A stretch of 64,000 nucleotides of DNA, from positions 1 to 64,000 of the forward strand of contig JBNGIO010006232.1 of the NCBI GenBank assembly GCA_049999805.1. Direction: 5' to 3'. Positions 44,565-59,288 of this stretch are shown piece by piece; the stretch's first letter is position 1, and every line of letters begins with the position of its first letter. This DNA comes from Folioceros fuciformis (Eukaryota; Anthocerotophyta; Anthocerotopsida; Anthocerotales). The notes beneath the pieces are model-generated. The model did not search any database and was not told the origin of the DNA. It worked only from the letters and a program-made list of their open reading frames with translations. Both the position numbers and the translations under genes were made by a program.

Positions 44565-46789
44565 ATGAGCAGCCGGGCCAGTCGCACTATTTATGTTGGC
44601 AACCTCCCTGGTGATGTGCGGGAGAGGGAGATCGAGGACCTTTTTTACAAGGTTGCGCTGCTATCTAAAAATTCTAAGATGTCAGATGAGTGTTTTATGC
44701 GATTACTGGACCTTTTCTCTTGAAGCAGCCTCCCACGTGTCATTCATTTCTCGTATGCCTGATTTGAACAGTATGGACGCATTGTCGATATTGACTTGAA
44801 GCTGCCGCCCCGCCCACCCGGCTACTGCTTCATTGAGGTATGGTTTTATATATTGTCCGCATCATTCACGTCCTCACCGGTTGGCAACCGGAGGTACTCC
44901 ATTGTGCATGGAATAACTCTTCAATGCGTGGTGAAGTTTGAGGATGCACGTGATGCTGAGGATGCGATCAGGGGACGGGATGGTTACAACTTTGATGGAA
45001 GCCGATTGAGGGTATGTATCGGGACTCTCCGAGGGAGGTACTCTGAGGTACTCTTTGCTCAGTATCTGTGTTGCATTTGCTTTCAGAGTTCTGAAATTTT
45101 TAGGTGATTGCTCTTCTGGCCGTGTCTTCCAGGTTGAACTTGCGCATGGTGGTCGTGGCCCATCATCCTCTGTTGATAGGTATAGTAGCCACAGCTCAGG
45201 AGGTGGTGCAGGAGGCGGTTTTGGTGGGGCTGGTGGAGGAGGCGGCGGTGGTGGAGGTGGCCGCGCAGGTGGTGTTTCCAGGCGCTCTGAATACAGAGGT
45301 AACTTGTTCTTTCCTGACTGCTGCTATGAAAGCAAATTTACTGGTCAACATTAGTTTGACGTGATCGAGGTTGCTTGCAGTTATTGTAACAGGGCTGCCG
45401 TCGTCAGCTTCATGGCAGGATTTGAAGGTACTGGACTTATTGTGCCCCATGGCATTCTTGTGAGTGTTTCTCTCGCTAACTTTTTGACCTGCAGGATCAC
45501 ATGCGACGCGCAGGAGATGTTTGTTTCGCACAGGTGTTCCGTGATGGTAACGGTATATTAAGCGCTTTCGCATGACATATCCAGCAGCTAGTTTTATTCA
45601 AAGTTTGAACATGTGGGTTGTCGTAGAAAGGCATGGGCTTTTATGAAGTTTGACTTAGAATTGAGTCGGGCGTCTGCGCAGGTACCATGGGAATTGTGGA
45701 CTTCACCAATTACGATGATATGAAATATGCGGTATGGGAGCACATTCTTTACGCCCATGAACTTTTCAGGATCGTGGACGCGGGTAGTTGTGTCATACCG
45801 TCTTTTCTGATCCAGATCCGGAAGCTGGACGATTCAGAGTTTCGGAACCCGTTTTCTCGTTCATTCATTCGGGTAATTGACCGTCTCCATGGGTTTCGTA
45901 TTTCTGGGTACTTCTGTTTGACTCTTCTTCAGAAGTCCCTATCCAAAGGCTGAATGTTCGTCATGTCTCATAGGTGAAAGAAGATAAAGGGTACGGCCTC
46001 CAGAGGAGTCCCTCTCGGAGCAGAAGCAGGAGCCGGAGCAGGAGGTATTGCACACTCCCTTCCCTCGCTTGTGGCTCCAGGTGGTTTCCAGCGGGCGCTA
46101 ACTTGGAATGTCTCATGTGCACAGCCGGTCAGTGAGCAAATCACCACGCAGTCGGTCACCATCTCGCTCTCGCTCCAGGTCTCCCCGTTCTGCATCACCG
46201 CGGTGAGCACCTTTTCCAGCTCACCCTTACTCTTGCTGTGGTAGAAACGATATGATAAGTTGCTAACTGAGCGGCTTCCATCGATTGGGTGGTGTAGATC
46301 TAGGTCCAAGTCTCCAACGAGACGCTCTGTACGTGACCCTTATCCTCCTTGATTTTTGTTATTTTGAGCGTTCTGTTTCATCTGATACGACGTTTTAGTT
46401 ATGTTCTTATTCGTTACTGTCGATATTTACAGCGTTCACCCTCCCCGAAGGAAAGGAGTCGAAGTCCGAGTCGCTCGCGATCACCACCTGCTCCGGTACA
46501 CCTATCTTTTCTCGGTTGGTACTTCGTAATATGACAAATTGTGTACAGGGTTTCTCAAATTTTCTGTCTCAGGCTAAGGAGCGTACTCCGAGTGAGGGTG
46601 CCAAGAGTCGGAGCAGGAGCCGCAGTCCCCCTTTCACTGCCGCGGAAGCTAATGTAGGTGTTCCGATGACTTGATCTTGTTTCGCGGACCTGTTTGCAGT
46701 TTAGAGGCCTAGGGACTAACATCATTGTTGGTTTTCAGGGAAGGACCTCAGACCGCAGCTTATCCCCAGCGTCAAACAATGATGCATGA
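44565..46789 (+). CDS. SR34: SR splicing factor, SF2/ASF (SR34/SR30) type
   Basis: Nuclear serine/arginine-rich protein acting in constitutive and alternative splicing. RRM1: [20 protein letters not shown] (RNP2), [20 protein letters not shown] (RNP1), [30 protein letters not shown] Gly-rich hinge with a run of glycines follows (about 45195-45270). RRM2 is the pseudo-RRM of this subgroup with the diagnostic SWQDLKDHMR heptapeptide (split across the intron near 45428), then [27 protein letters not shown] and IRKLDDSEF. The RS domain is spread over several tiny exons (45976-46789) with repeated [17 protein letters not shown] and [18 protein letters not shown], ending [10 protein letters not shown] at TGA 46787-46789. 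About ten introns of 60-230 bp are present. Family members usually autoregulate by alternative splicing; the many small RS exons offer scope for that here. Confidence 0.93.
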
Positions 46790-49241
46790 TTCATGCCTAC
46801 AAGGAAATAATAATCCCTGTTGCTTGCATGATCACCTATTGAAAGAGCGGAGGTCAGAGGATATTCTTAACTGGTCAGTCACATTTTTGCAGAGGACCAC
46901 CTTGCTGGTTAAGTAGACTCCTATAGTCAGAACATGTAGATAGGCTGCTGAGATGTTGGGTGTTAAGAAGTTGTTGCGTTGTGATCGTAACGAAGTGTAT
47001 TCGCTTCCTTATTTCATTTCTGGTGGCTCATGTTCTGTGCTACTGGATCATAATGGCGTCGTTGAACTTAGATATTATCTGTTGAGCGGACTCCTATCAG
47101 TCTGGATGTCGAGGAGCGAGGGGTATGTAATAGGACATCTGAAAATTAGGATATCACTGGCATGTGGATTGGAACTTGGAAGCTGCCTGGAGCTCTTCGA
47201 AGTCGGAGTTTGTGGATAAGGATGCCGAGAGGTTTTGAATTTTTTCCGAGGGCAACAACTCAGGTCCAGGCCGAGAGCAGGGAAAAGCTGGTCTCAGTTT
47301 TAGCGTGGGACAACGTCAGTGCCTGACCAGCCTGTGGCTCTGGTACAGGTGCTACCGTAGCCGGGGATTGACATCATTCTAATGTCGCGGCTGTCGTCGA
47401 GATAGCGGAAGCTACGGAACCAACGACCTTTTTGGTGCTAGTCCAGTTTAGCCATGGAGGCTTCTTGAATTACCCCACCATAACGCCCGGCCAGCAGTAC
47501 ACCGGGCGTGTAGGGCTCAGTTTTGTATCAATTGGCGGGCCAGTTACCGGCGGATCTCACTGTATAATGGATCCATAGTTCTCGCAAACGATTCGTCCAG
47601 TGTTTCGTATCCGTGTAGACTGCCTGCCCGTGACGGGGACATGTACGTACCCTAAAATGTAGAATATTTTCTATTGGGGTTTGCTCCTCCCAAAGGGGGA
47701 GTAATGAGGTGCGGAACTTTGCATATGAAACTCATTAAGCTTCACCCGGGCTGTGCCCACCGAAAAATGAAACGGGTACGAAACAAAAATGCCTCCGCAA
47801 GAAACACAAAATACGTATAAATAATAGAAAACACGTATGTAAAGGGTACAATGGTTTTCAGAGTCTTCTATTAAAACTTTCCATGCTGCAAGGAGTAGGA
47901 TGTCGAATCTCGGGTTTTTTATCTGGAGATTGCATGGTGGTCGACATGCATACTGGACCTTAACTTGCCACATGACCGATAAGATTCTCCACTTTAAGTG
48001 GCAATGATTCTCCACTATATTCTCCACTTCACAATGCAGTGCCAGTCTCTCCGGAAAGGCCGAACATATGCTACGCACTCAGATCTTGCCAGTGAAGAAG
48101 TGTTCTACATACTGATGTATACAAACAGCGTGCATCAACCTCGCGAGATTGGATGCAAAAACGTGGCGCCTGCTTCGGGGTGGAGCATCCAGCCCAGGGA
48201 CACCCACTGTCACCCAGCAATGACAAGCTTATTATTAGCTTAGCAACCTGCCACAAATCGGGCCCTACTCCACCGTCCTTGGAACATTACAGATCTGAGA
48301 AACTGTAACTGGTGTCGTGTTGCTGGAGTCTACTGCCTATCTTATCCACCTGCGACATCGGACATCGGCGTTTGGAGGTTGACCTGTCCTGGCTTTTCTC
48401 CCAGTTCTCCGCCTACACGCGTGCCTCCGCTCATGGGCCGGTCTGGTTCCATGCGGAAACCTGCAACGGCTCGGTAACGCTACGTGAATCCCAATTTGAC
48501 TGACGGACTCTGTGAAGTCCCTTCCCTGTGCATATCTACTTGTTGGGCTACGGCGACATACAGTACGTATGTATGTATGTTCCACGCAAACTAGACTAAA
48601 GCACACTCACGCAGTGGCCGGGTTCGTGAACAAATCAAGGGCGGTTGCGAGGCAGCTGGCATGAAGGCAATGTGAGAAGGAAGAAGCCTCCGAGCGATCT
48701 GCGCAACCAAAACGGAACAGGTTTTCGTCACCAGGTGGGTCTTCCAATGGAAATTTGGAATCATGCCATCATGGATGTTGTTGAAACCATACATGATTTG
48801 AGGAAACCATGTCATCAGGCACACAGGTGTACTAGTAATACATGTACCGGACCGCCTCGGTTTGTGCCGGAAGTCACGTGATGCACTCGTAGACATACCG
48901 GGACCACACTCCTGAGCATGCCCGTGTGGTGTCCCACTCTGGCTTGTCAGATTCCTGGCCGCTGGTTGCCCATCTCTGCTGCTTGCGTGCTGTCTTGGTT
49001 AAGGTCAGATTCAGTCGGCGATAACAAAGCCTGAAGCTCCAGCTTCCTGTTTCGAGATGCCACCATGTGGACAAAGAAGCTATCAAACGGCAAACTGTAG
49101 TGCCCGAGCCATGTAGCCATATAGGGAACACCCAATTCGAATGGTGGAACGTGGTATAATGTCTGGAATATGTACAATAATATAGTGGCGAAATGGTATC
49201 CTCTTGTGAGTACTCGCCTAAGTTAATGCTGGTGAAGAGAT
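46790..49241. other. Intergenic stretch between SR gene and mitochondrial carrier
   Basis: The first few hundred bases are probably SR-gene 3' UTR. No protein domain, tRNA or mobile element recognised in the remainder. Confidence 0.5.
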
Positions 49242-50770
49242 TCAGACGGGGCGCAGTCCAAGAGACTTTCGGAGCTGCTCGAAGACGAAGAAAGTGATGA
49301 TGGTGTGCGGCCCAATTCGCATCCACACGGGAATGAAGCCCTTGTAGAGCCCTTGAGGACCCTCGGACTTGAGAGTTTTCCAGAAGCACTCTACGGTCGA
49401 ATTGTAAAGGGTGCCATTTCCATCAGCCTGAATAGCCTGCTGCATGATCCTGCTTGGGAGCGAGGGAAAGGGTTAGAGGCTGGGTGGGTTGGGGCAAGAG
49501 AAGAGGAGTGCAAAGGAATTGATGAGAGGATGTCTCACCTTGTCTTGACGAGGTCAACTGGAGCGATGGCGATGGCAGTCATGAGGCCTGCTGTCATGGA
49601 GGACGAGAGATGGCACAGAACTCCTTCCTCCATCCAGCCTGAGTTGAGCAGAGCATGCTTTGTGTGGTCATAGCTAGCTATCTGCACAGCGGTGAGCAGT
49701 CCGGCTCGTTGCATGGTGGGCCACACTCCACGGTACAAACCTCGCAACCCTTCCGTTTTGGCTATGGATCCCAAAGCGTGCATCGGTCCTTTGTACGCCC
49801 ACTGCTGGGAACCTGCAAGTTTGCACGTCATTCATTAAGCCGGTCCGAATTCGTTGCACCATCAAGTACAGCTGCAATATGAGTCAGTCGAGAGGTAACC
49901 TATCCCCATGGAGGGAGCTTGCATCCGGATCATGACAACATCTGTGGGATTGGCAATAGCGCTGCCAATGATCCCTGCGAATGCTCCTGCTGTCAGCTTC
50001 ACCCACAGCGGCGTGTGCGCAGGATTTTCCCCTCCAAGAACCTGGGCCCGGAGTGGGATGCCAGCATTCCATCAGACAGGCCGCACTTGGAGGAGCGAAA
50101 CCACACCACGAAACAGGTATGCGAGCATGATGTTAGCTACCTTCTTCAAAGGCTCGTATGCGCCCATGCGTATGCTAGAATAGGACGCCTCCCTCATCAA
50201 AGCCGCACCTGTGCCCTTCCACAAACCTGACACTCCCTCATCTCGGGCAATTTGGAGAATGCCTGGAAACATTCTCCGATAGCGCCTGCCCTGCGGAAAG
50301 CGCAGCGGCCAAGTGAACCCAGTGCGGACGCGCACGCAGCAAATCTGTCATCATCCTCTCAAAGTGGTTACCGTAGGTGATGAGCAACACGAAACCTGGT
50401 GAGATGAAGCAAGAGCACCGTCCAGCTGCATCCGGACTTTAATCACATTGACGGGATTGGTGACGGCTGCTCCACACATGTTGCTTATCCCCGCCAGCGC
50501 GAAAATCAGCAAATCACTCTGCGTCTGTCCCTTGTCCGAAAGGGTCAGCCCTGCCATTGCACACAGTACACGAGCTGTCACACACACAATTGATCCGTGA
50601 AAACACTCCTTCCACTCACGGTCTGCAAGAGGACGGATGCTCCCGTTGCACGGCTGCCTCACACTCAATTCTCCACCAAAACTACACAAGCTGGAATCCG
50701 ATGGACGAAACTCACCCGCGGAAGGAGCCTTGAGCGCCAAGCTCGGGGAAGGGGAAGCCTGCTCCTCCAT
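49242..50770 (-). CDS. Mitochondrial carrier (SLC25/UCP-like) protein
   Basis: Six-helix inner-membrane transporter with three carrier repeats. Exons on the minus strand: MEEQASPSPSLALKAPSAG (start 50770), LLIFALAGISNMCGAAVTNP with VNVIKVRMQ (about 50400-50540), RMFPGILQIARDEGVSGLWK and REASYSSIRMGAYEPLKKV (about 50140-50300), LTAGAFAGIIGSAIANPTDV with VMIRMQAPSMG (about 49905-50040), GLYRGVWPTMQRAGLLTAVQ then IAIAPVDLVKTR (49541 to about 49820), and GLYKGFIPVWMRIGPHTIIT then LRKSLGLRPV (49242-49450). Layout and the RGxxPTxxR-like block resemble the UCP/dicarboxylate/SLC25A30 branch. Carrier signatures 1 and 2 deviate: PVNVIK has Asn for Asp/Glu and PTDVVM has Met where Lys/Arg is usual; signature 3 (PVDLVK) is canonical. 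The transported substrate cannot be told. Confidence 0.85.
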
Positions 50771-51975
50771 CAGAAAAGCGCGCACCGGGAAGCTCCAGGC
50801 CGAGATCTACAACAAAACACTTCACAAAACAGGGGAGTGAGGATCTCAGCCTACAACACTGCAGCGCGGCAATCCGATCCACGAGCAATTCCCGGAGCAG
50901 AGCGGATTGGAGCGGGCGGAAATGCGGAGGCGGTAACGCAGCGAGCTGCCAGTGTGAGCAGCAGGGGGAGAGATGGACGCACCTGAGGGCCGGACAGCAG
51001 GCGGGAGCGGTGGCCGCGAGAAAGGGGGTGAAGGGAGGCGGGAAGAAGCGGGTAGGGGCAGGGGTGGCCATGGCATCGCGTGAAGCCGTGGCCGTAGCAA
51101 TAGCGACCATGGCTGTAGCCAGTGGCGTCCCGTCGCGATGAAAGCGAAATATGCGAGCGAGTGAGTGAAGTGAGGCGTTCAGTCCCAGTGTGGGCCAAGG
51201 GCAGGGGCCAGGCCATGGCCAAGGCCAAGGCCGCACAACACCCGAACCAACGAAGGATCAAAGAATGAGCCAATCACCATTTCGTTAGGCGTTAGGCGTT
51301 AGGTGTCAGGCGTCAATATTCCATCCTCGTCAGCGTGGTCCGTACGCGTCATCCTCATACTGTATGAGCGGCAAGCTGAATCAGGCGTACGGGTTGCGCC
51401 TTTGCCTGATAAAAGATATGAATACCATACATACCTGGTGGGTGGCAGGCGAGAGCTGGCCTCCAACACAAGCTTTGCTTCGGGTTGCCGGTGACAGACT
51501 CCCATACATGTCCTGACGGAGTGTTGGAACCAGGGTTACACATGAAGGCTTTATTAGCTGTAAGCCTGAACATAACCTCGGAATTTCTTGGTCCAAGCTC
51601 GTAACATTACCTTACCTTGGATAACATACTTTATCACAAAGTGTCCCTTTTGAGTATAATTTCATCCACCTCAAAGTGCAAGGAGTAGGGTCGACCGGGA
51701 TTGACCCCCTTTATTGAAGCCCTCTCTTCCAGCATTTAAAGGTGTTAGACTTCAGTTTTGTGGGAAGAGAGCGTAGGAATGCTCGCGGTGCGTGACGTAT
51801 TTGGAGGAAAATTGGGGCAGTAAGATTCATAACGCGATGCAAAATCCACAAACAACACTTGGCTTGCTGAGTGAGGGGCTCGAGAACTAGTTGTTAACCA
51901 GCGTGTAGGAACCTCATCGGTCGATCAAGCCTCACTGGCCCCCAAAGCCTCCTAAAAGCTCCTCAATCATCTTTG
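50771..51975. other. Carrier promoter region and WD40 3' flank
   Basis: Includes a short minisatellite-like tract at 51283-51314 built of cgttagg/tgtcagg units. Long minus-strand open frames (about 50846-51273) are GC-rich and lack domains. Confidence 0.5.
51283..51314. repeat. Short degenerate minisatellite
   Basis: About four copies of a 7-bp unit of the form cgttagg, drifting to tgtcagg. Confidence 0.75.
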
Positions 51976-54900
51976 TCAGCTCAAACTACCTTGGAGGTGA
52001 GATCTTGGGCTCCAGATCCGGATGTTGAAGTCTGCACAGCAAGTCGCTAGGATAGGCTCTTGTGGGTGAAACACGGCAGCACACACTCTGTCCGTGTGCC
52101 CTTCCAGCCGTTGGATCAGCTCTGCACTGCCCTGCAACACTCCGACCAAGCACCAATAAGAGGTACGCATTTGACATACGGGGTCTCCTTCCACTGACGT
52201 AAGCGTTTCGGCTGCTTACAGGAGGTCCACTGACGTCAAAAATGTATGCGTGGTTATCCGCACTTCCTGTTGCCACCAGCAAGGATTCCTGGACGGTGAT
52301 GTCCTGGAATGACCTGCTCGCACTCAACCATGTGTTAACCAAACAGTAGGAAGCGCGTGGGTATCAAAATGCATCAAGTTACAGTGCATGTGAAACTCAG
52401 GGGTCTTACTCGGTTTCTTGGTTCCATAGTCTGTGATCTCCGTTTCCAGACAGAGTCTCCTGCTGCTTCACTGATCTCTTCTTCAAGGTGTGGTGAACTG
52501 CATACAAAATTTGTCAAACGAAATAGCCTAATCCACCGGATGCAGTCCCTATGAACATCACATGGCTTACAGGTGTGGCCTTGAAAGAGCGAACTTTTGA
52601 TAGACCAGTTCTTCGTCCGTGCTCCCTTGATAGCATGCACCAACTTCAACCCACCCATGTGAAGTTGTGGCTGCTCGATTACACTGAAGTTGTCATATAC
52701 TCTCAATACTGCCATTCAGAAACACGATTCCCAGTCAGAGTGATCCGGAGACACGTACGTGATTGCGCATGTTGCCTGAGGCTAAGGCTACACACTCACC
52801 ATTGTCGTAGCTGTTCACAGCAATATGCCGTCCATCGTCTGCTCCATGAGCTGCAAAAGAGAGCATTTGCACAACAATTTCCAGTGGAAGGTTGGTCAAT
52901 GTGTCTCTCAGAACAGGAAAAAGCTGGACCAATGACCAGGTGAGGGAGAGAGAGGTCACACGGACGAGAGAAGGGATGGGCAAGACGGAGGCACGGCATT
53001 AGTGAAACAAGACCTTCTAGCCAATCTTATTTTTTTTGGGATGCTGAGGATGTGGAAAGATGGAGGGAGGGCATGGATTGCAAAAGGCCCTCACTTCTTG
53101 AAGCACTCCCAGATCATATGCACTTTGATGATAGACTTCCACTTTCTCTGGCAGAAAGATCACTGAGACACCAAGGACTGGGGATGGATACCGTCAGGCG
53201 CGAGTGACATATCCAAAGATGTGATGGGTTTGTGTGTATCTTCATTGTAGACAGTTTCTACACAAGCCTTTGAGCGTAAATCCCACAACTTCATCGCCCC
53301 ATGTGAATCTCCAGATAAGCAGGCAATGCCATTGCGGTACAGAATCAATGCACTCACTTTTGCATCATTATTCAGCACCATAACTATCCCACCAGTAGTA
53401 TGCAATCTCCGATCAAGGACGTATATGTGCTTCGCGGTACTACCAACTAGAAATACGTCATTATCTGCAAGTAGCACAGCGAGGCAAGGTCAACTTTTGC
53501 CACAACCTCACACATGTACTATTAATGCCTCCCACAAGAGGCACAGCGGCACCATGTACCTGCGGGGTTGAAGCGGACTGATTGAATGAAACCCTGCAAC
53601 TCGTTGTATGAGTGCACCGATTTGCCTTTCACCACATCCCACTCCTTTACACAGTGATCGAACCCTCCAGACAGAAGCACGGTCCCATCATTTGACCAGC
53701 AAATATCAGATACATTTAACTGATGTTCTTGAAGACAAAGAACCTGTCACACGATGGCCAGAGAGCTGAAAAGTAAGATGGGACCAAAAAACAAAGGCTC
53801 TGAACAAGAATCCACGTACATGAGATCCCCTGGAAACAGCGGCTCTTTTTGCGTTTCAAATCCCATACAAAAGGACTTTAACCAAAGGGCAAAAAAAACC
53901 AAGTCACGAACAGACAACCCTGAAAAGGAATCCAAGACCAGGAGAGGAAAAGAGATCCCTAGAATCAACACCTCTCTTTGCGCTTTTACATCCCACACGC
54001 GAACACTTTGATCAAAAGATCCAGAAGCGAGAAGCCCAGTTGTCCTTGAGAACTGAGCAGCATAAACGGAGCCTGAATGTCCCTACAGCACATAACAGAG
54101 CACAGGCCACCATACCTGATTAGTGTTTGGGACGAAATCAAGGTCGTGCTTTCGGACTGCATCAGAAGAGACAGTCCACAAATGTCTATGGCAGTGACCG
54201 TAGCCAGTATGTAACCCAAGTCCTTGGCGACCATGCGGTCCTTCCTTCACTCATACCCAATAGTTGAAGGGGCATCATATTTTCAAAAAGACTTTCTAGA
54301 TGCACACTAGAGACAGCCGGCAAAGGCAGTGCCAAGTCTACAAACTTCTAAGCGGTTAGGACATTGTGATTAAGAAAACAGATTCACTGGGACAGACAGG
54401 ACCTTGAAGTCAAACAAATGGAGGAACTGCCTGCCATCGGCCTTCCGGTTGGACTGTGTGCCACCTACTCCTGAAAGAAGAGGCAAATCAAGAACCAGTG
54501 AAAACGACCTAAGCTTGCCTTGTCGGTATGTGCAAAAAACTGTGAGCCCCTAAGAGCCAGGCTGGAACTGTCAGAGACGAGGTAAAGGATCCGAAGGCAG
54601 GAATGGGTGCAGGAGTCCACCTACCTTGATGCACAGCCTTCTGAGCTCCAAGGTCAGGAAGACGAACACCATCCACATGCTCAGATGGCACAGTCTCCGG
54701 AGTGAGTATGCTGTCCATGTCGAAACGATTGACAGCCTTCCCCATATGCTCAATGCATGCACTGTGCCTGGACCAGCCCGCACAAAGCCAATCAGGTACG
54801 GCGTGCAAAAGGCAATGGAATGATCGTACACCGACACTGAAAAGGAAAGCTCTCCTACTCACCTCACGCTGAGGTCGTACACGGCCTTTTTCAAACCACG

Positions 54901-55056
54901 GTTCTCCTTCTCGAGCTGCTCCAATCGCAATTTCAACTGCTTGTTCTCCTTGAGCACCAGGTCGAGGTTGCTCTTGTAGTAGGCTTCCGAGCCTGACGTC
55001 TTCATGCTCTGGCCGCCACCAGACAAAGGCACTCGGGAGGAGGACGATGAGGCCAT
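51976..55056 (-). CDS. WD40-repeat protein with N-terminal coiled coil
   Basis: First exon (54860-55056) starts MASSSSSRVPLSGGG and then forms a coiled coil (YKSNLDLVLKENKQLKLRLE, LEKENRGLKKAVYDL). Exon 2 (about 54630-54770) has HSACIEHMGKAVNRFDMDSI; exon 3 (about 54403-54470) has NRKADGRQFLHLFDFK. WD repeats follow over many small exons: GSVYAAQFSRTTGLLASGSF then VRVWDVKAQRE (about 53970-54090), LNVSDICWSNDGTVLLSGGF then CVKEWDVVKGK (about 53610-53740), HIYVLDRRL (about 53400), GIACLSGDSHGAMKLWDLRS (about 53275-53340), DGRHIAVNSYDN and LRVYDNF (about 52700-52850), LLVATGSADNHAYIFDV (about 52230-52290) and VCAAVFHPQEPILATCCADF then IRIWSPR (about 52000-52090). Likely a scaffold; layout recalls Prp17/CDC40-like WD proteins but I do not identify the orthologue. 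An upstream in-frame ATG at 55125 would add 23 residues. Confidence 0.75.
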
Positions 55057-57092
55057 GGCTGCGACCGTCCACTCTCCTCCCCGAAACAACACCTTCAGCA
55101 GCTCATCGCCAATCCAGGGACACAAAACGGTGCGACGATGCCTCCCAGCTGCATCAACAAGCCCAAATCACTCGGCTGACACCATGGACGTAGACGATGC
55201 GCAGTGAACGTCGGAGAGCGGAAATTCACGTGCTTGTCTCAAGGATTGGCAGGAGAGGAGAATTACGGCGGGCTTTACCTCGGCTAGCGCCTGGGAATTG
55301 AGTGATCCGGGAGTGACAAGAGTGTGGGAAGCGAAGAGACCCCGGATTCCATCAGGCGAGAGCAATGCCGAGTAAGCAAAGCTGGAGGTCCCACACTGAC
55401 AAGTTGATTTGGACCCCGGAGGAGAGCCCCAGGTGAAGCTACAAGATAGAGCACGCAAGCAGCGCAATTGCAGTGCGATCGTATCCGTGAGAGCGGCATC
55501 CGACCAGAACTGTGCCAAGCGTAGCGCGATTTTAACAAGCCATGGTGTGCGGCTCGCCGTTACCGCGGCGGTTAGTCGGCACCTGGAAGGCATCCTGTTA
55601 GTCCAGACTAAGAATATGCTCAACTCATCATTTCTACCCGCCTACCAACAAGCATATGGCGCTTAATTCCAAGGATATTACCCTACTTTTTATAACTTAC
55701 AAAAAAATAGTTTTTTATATCAAATTTTTATATGACTTTATACCTCAGTAGAGTAGGTAGAGCGTCAGTCCCTGGAGCTGCGGTTCTTGCGTTCCGTCCA
55801 TACCCAAGGGATAGGGCTCTTCATTAGGTATAATAATACATATATATTTTTATTACTGAAATACTTTTTTTAAAGACAGAGAATAATTTTAACTCCTTCA
55901 AATAGTTTTTAATCTAAGATATAAAAAATTAAACAAAATCATGACATCTTCAACTTGGAAATATAACTATCATTTCTTGTCTTCTATAAAATAATATATA
56001 CGCAGTGATATTTTATAAAATAATACCTCTAAATTTTTTAGTCCATGACTAGCTTGGGTGGTTGGGTTGGTAGTTTATGGAATGCTAAAAATAGACTTAT
56101 CTTCCTATACTAATAGATAATAAATTATTTTTGGGTCAAGTTTAACTTATTATTTTATTATGTGATTGGGTTTCTTGTCAAAAAAAATTATCTAGTTTGA
56201 AAGGTTAGAAGAAGGTTGATGTTAGCCTGACTTATGTAGAGACAAAAGAAACTTATTTTATGTTAAAATACATTATAAATGAATATTTATTTAATTATAT
56301 AATAAATATTATTTAACCTAAATTTTATAAAAGTTACCATAGAAAAGAAGGGTATCCAAAGTAAGAAGTCTAGGATTAAGCATTCTACGTATACTTTCAA
56401 AGCAAGTAGCTATGTATAGGCAAAAAAAATATATACCTTTGCAGCAAGTATCTATGAATATATAGCTCAAAGATGCCTTCAGAGCAAGTAGCTGGGTGCA
56501 CAAGTCCCACCACCAGATCCGTCCTTAGTCGACTCTAATAGACTACTTCTTCGACTCCATGGCAAAAATCCGACTCAATGGGAAAGTGTCTAGAGTGGGG
56601 CCCGCGAGGGTGCTCATCGAAGGCCGCGATTAGTATGCGTCCTGCTCTAAGCTGCAACCAAGTGGACGCTCCTCATCAACTTGTCCGTACTGTCAGGTGC
56701 GAGTCCCAAACCGATCGTCACCCGTGTGAAGTACACAATTCGCGGTTTTAGTAATAGTCTGCAGGTGCTGATGATACGATGCGACCACATCCTATCAGCT
56801 GCCCCGGATGCGGTAGAGGATTTCATTGGAGTGGCAATCTCCTTAGCCCCGTCTCAGCTCGCCGGCACGGCCTCGATCGGTGGGGCAGCATGCTGAACAA
56901 CTGTCCGCAGGCTAGTTGCAACCCACAGGCGGCAGTGACATCACTGGCTATCTAGTGTTACATCCGTCGAAGAGCCTAGCGACCAGAAGCTATCGACAAC
57001 CAAACGCTACAGCTAGCTGAGAATGCTCAACTTACTGAAAGAATGAGAAATAACAATTGCACCAGGGAACAGTAACGTAGCTTCAAGTGACG
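55057..57092. other. WD40 upstream region, AT-rich pocket and 3' flank of kinase locus
   Basis: 55057-55640 is the probable WD40 promoter. 55660-56520 is strongly AT-rich and gene-free, with a tRNA-like stretch at 55741-55815. 56520-57090 has open frames without domains. Confidence 0.5.
55741..55815 (+). other. Possible tRNA-derived (SINE-like) fragment
   Basis: The sequence has an A-box-like tacctcag...gtaggtagagc near 55741-55765 and a weak B-box-like ggttcttgcgttcc about 30 bp further on, within AT-rich DNA. A clean tRNA cloverleaf is not formed. It may be a decayed tRNA pseudogene or SINE head. Confidence 0.25.

Positions 57093-59288
<2,196 letters not shown>

Noticed and set aside
50846-51273. 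Minus-strand frames rich in Pro, Trp and Ala upstream of the mitochondrial carrier
   Set aside because: Caused by GC-rich repetitive promoter DNA; overlapping in several frames and without recognisable motifs.
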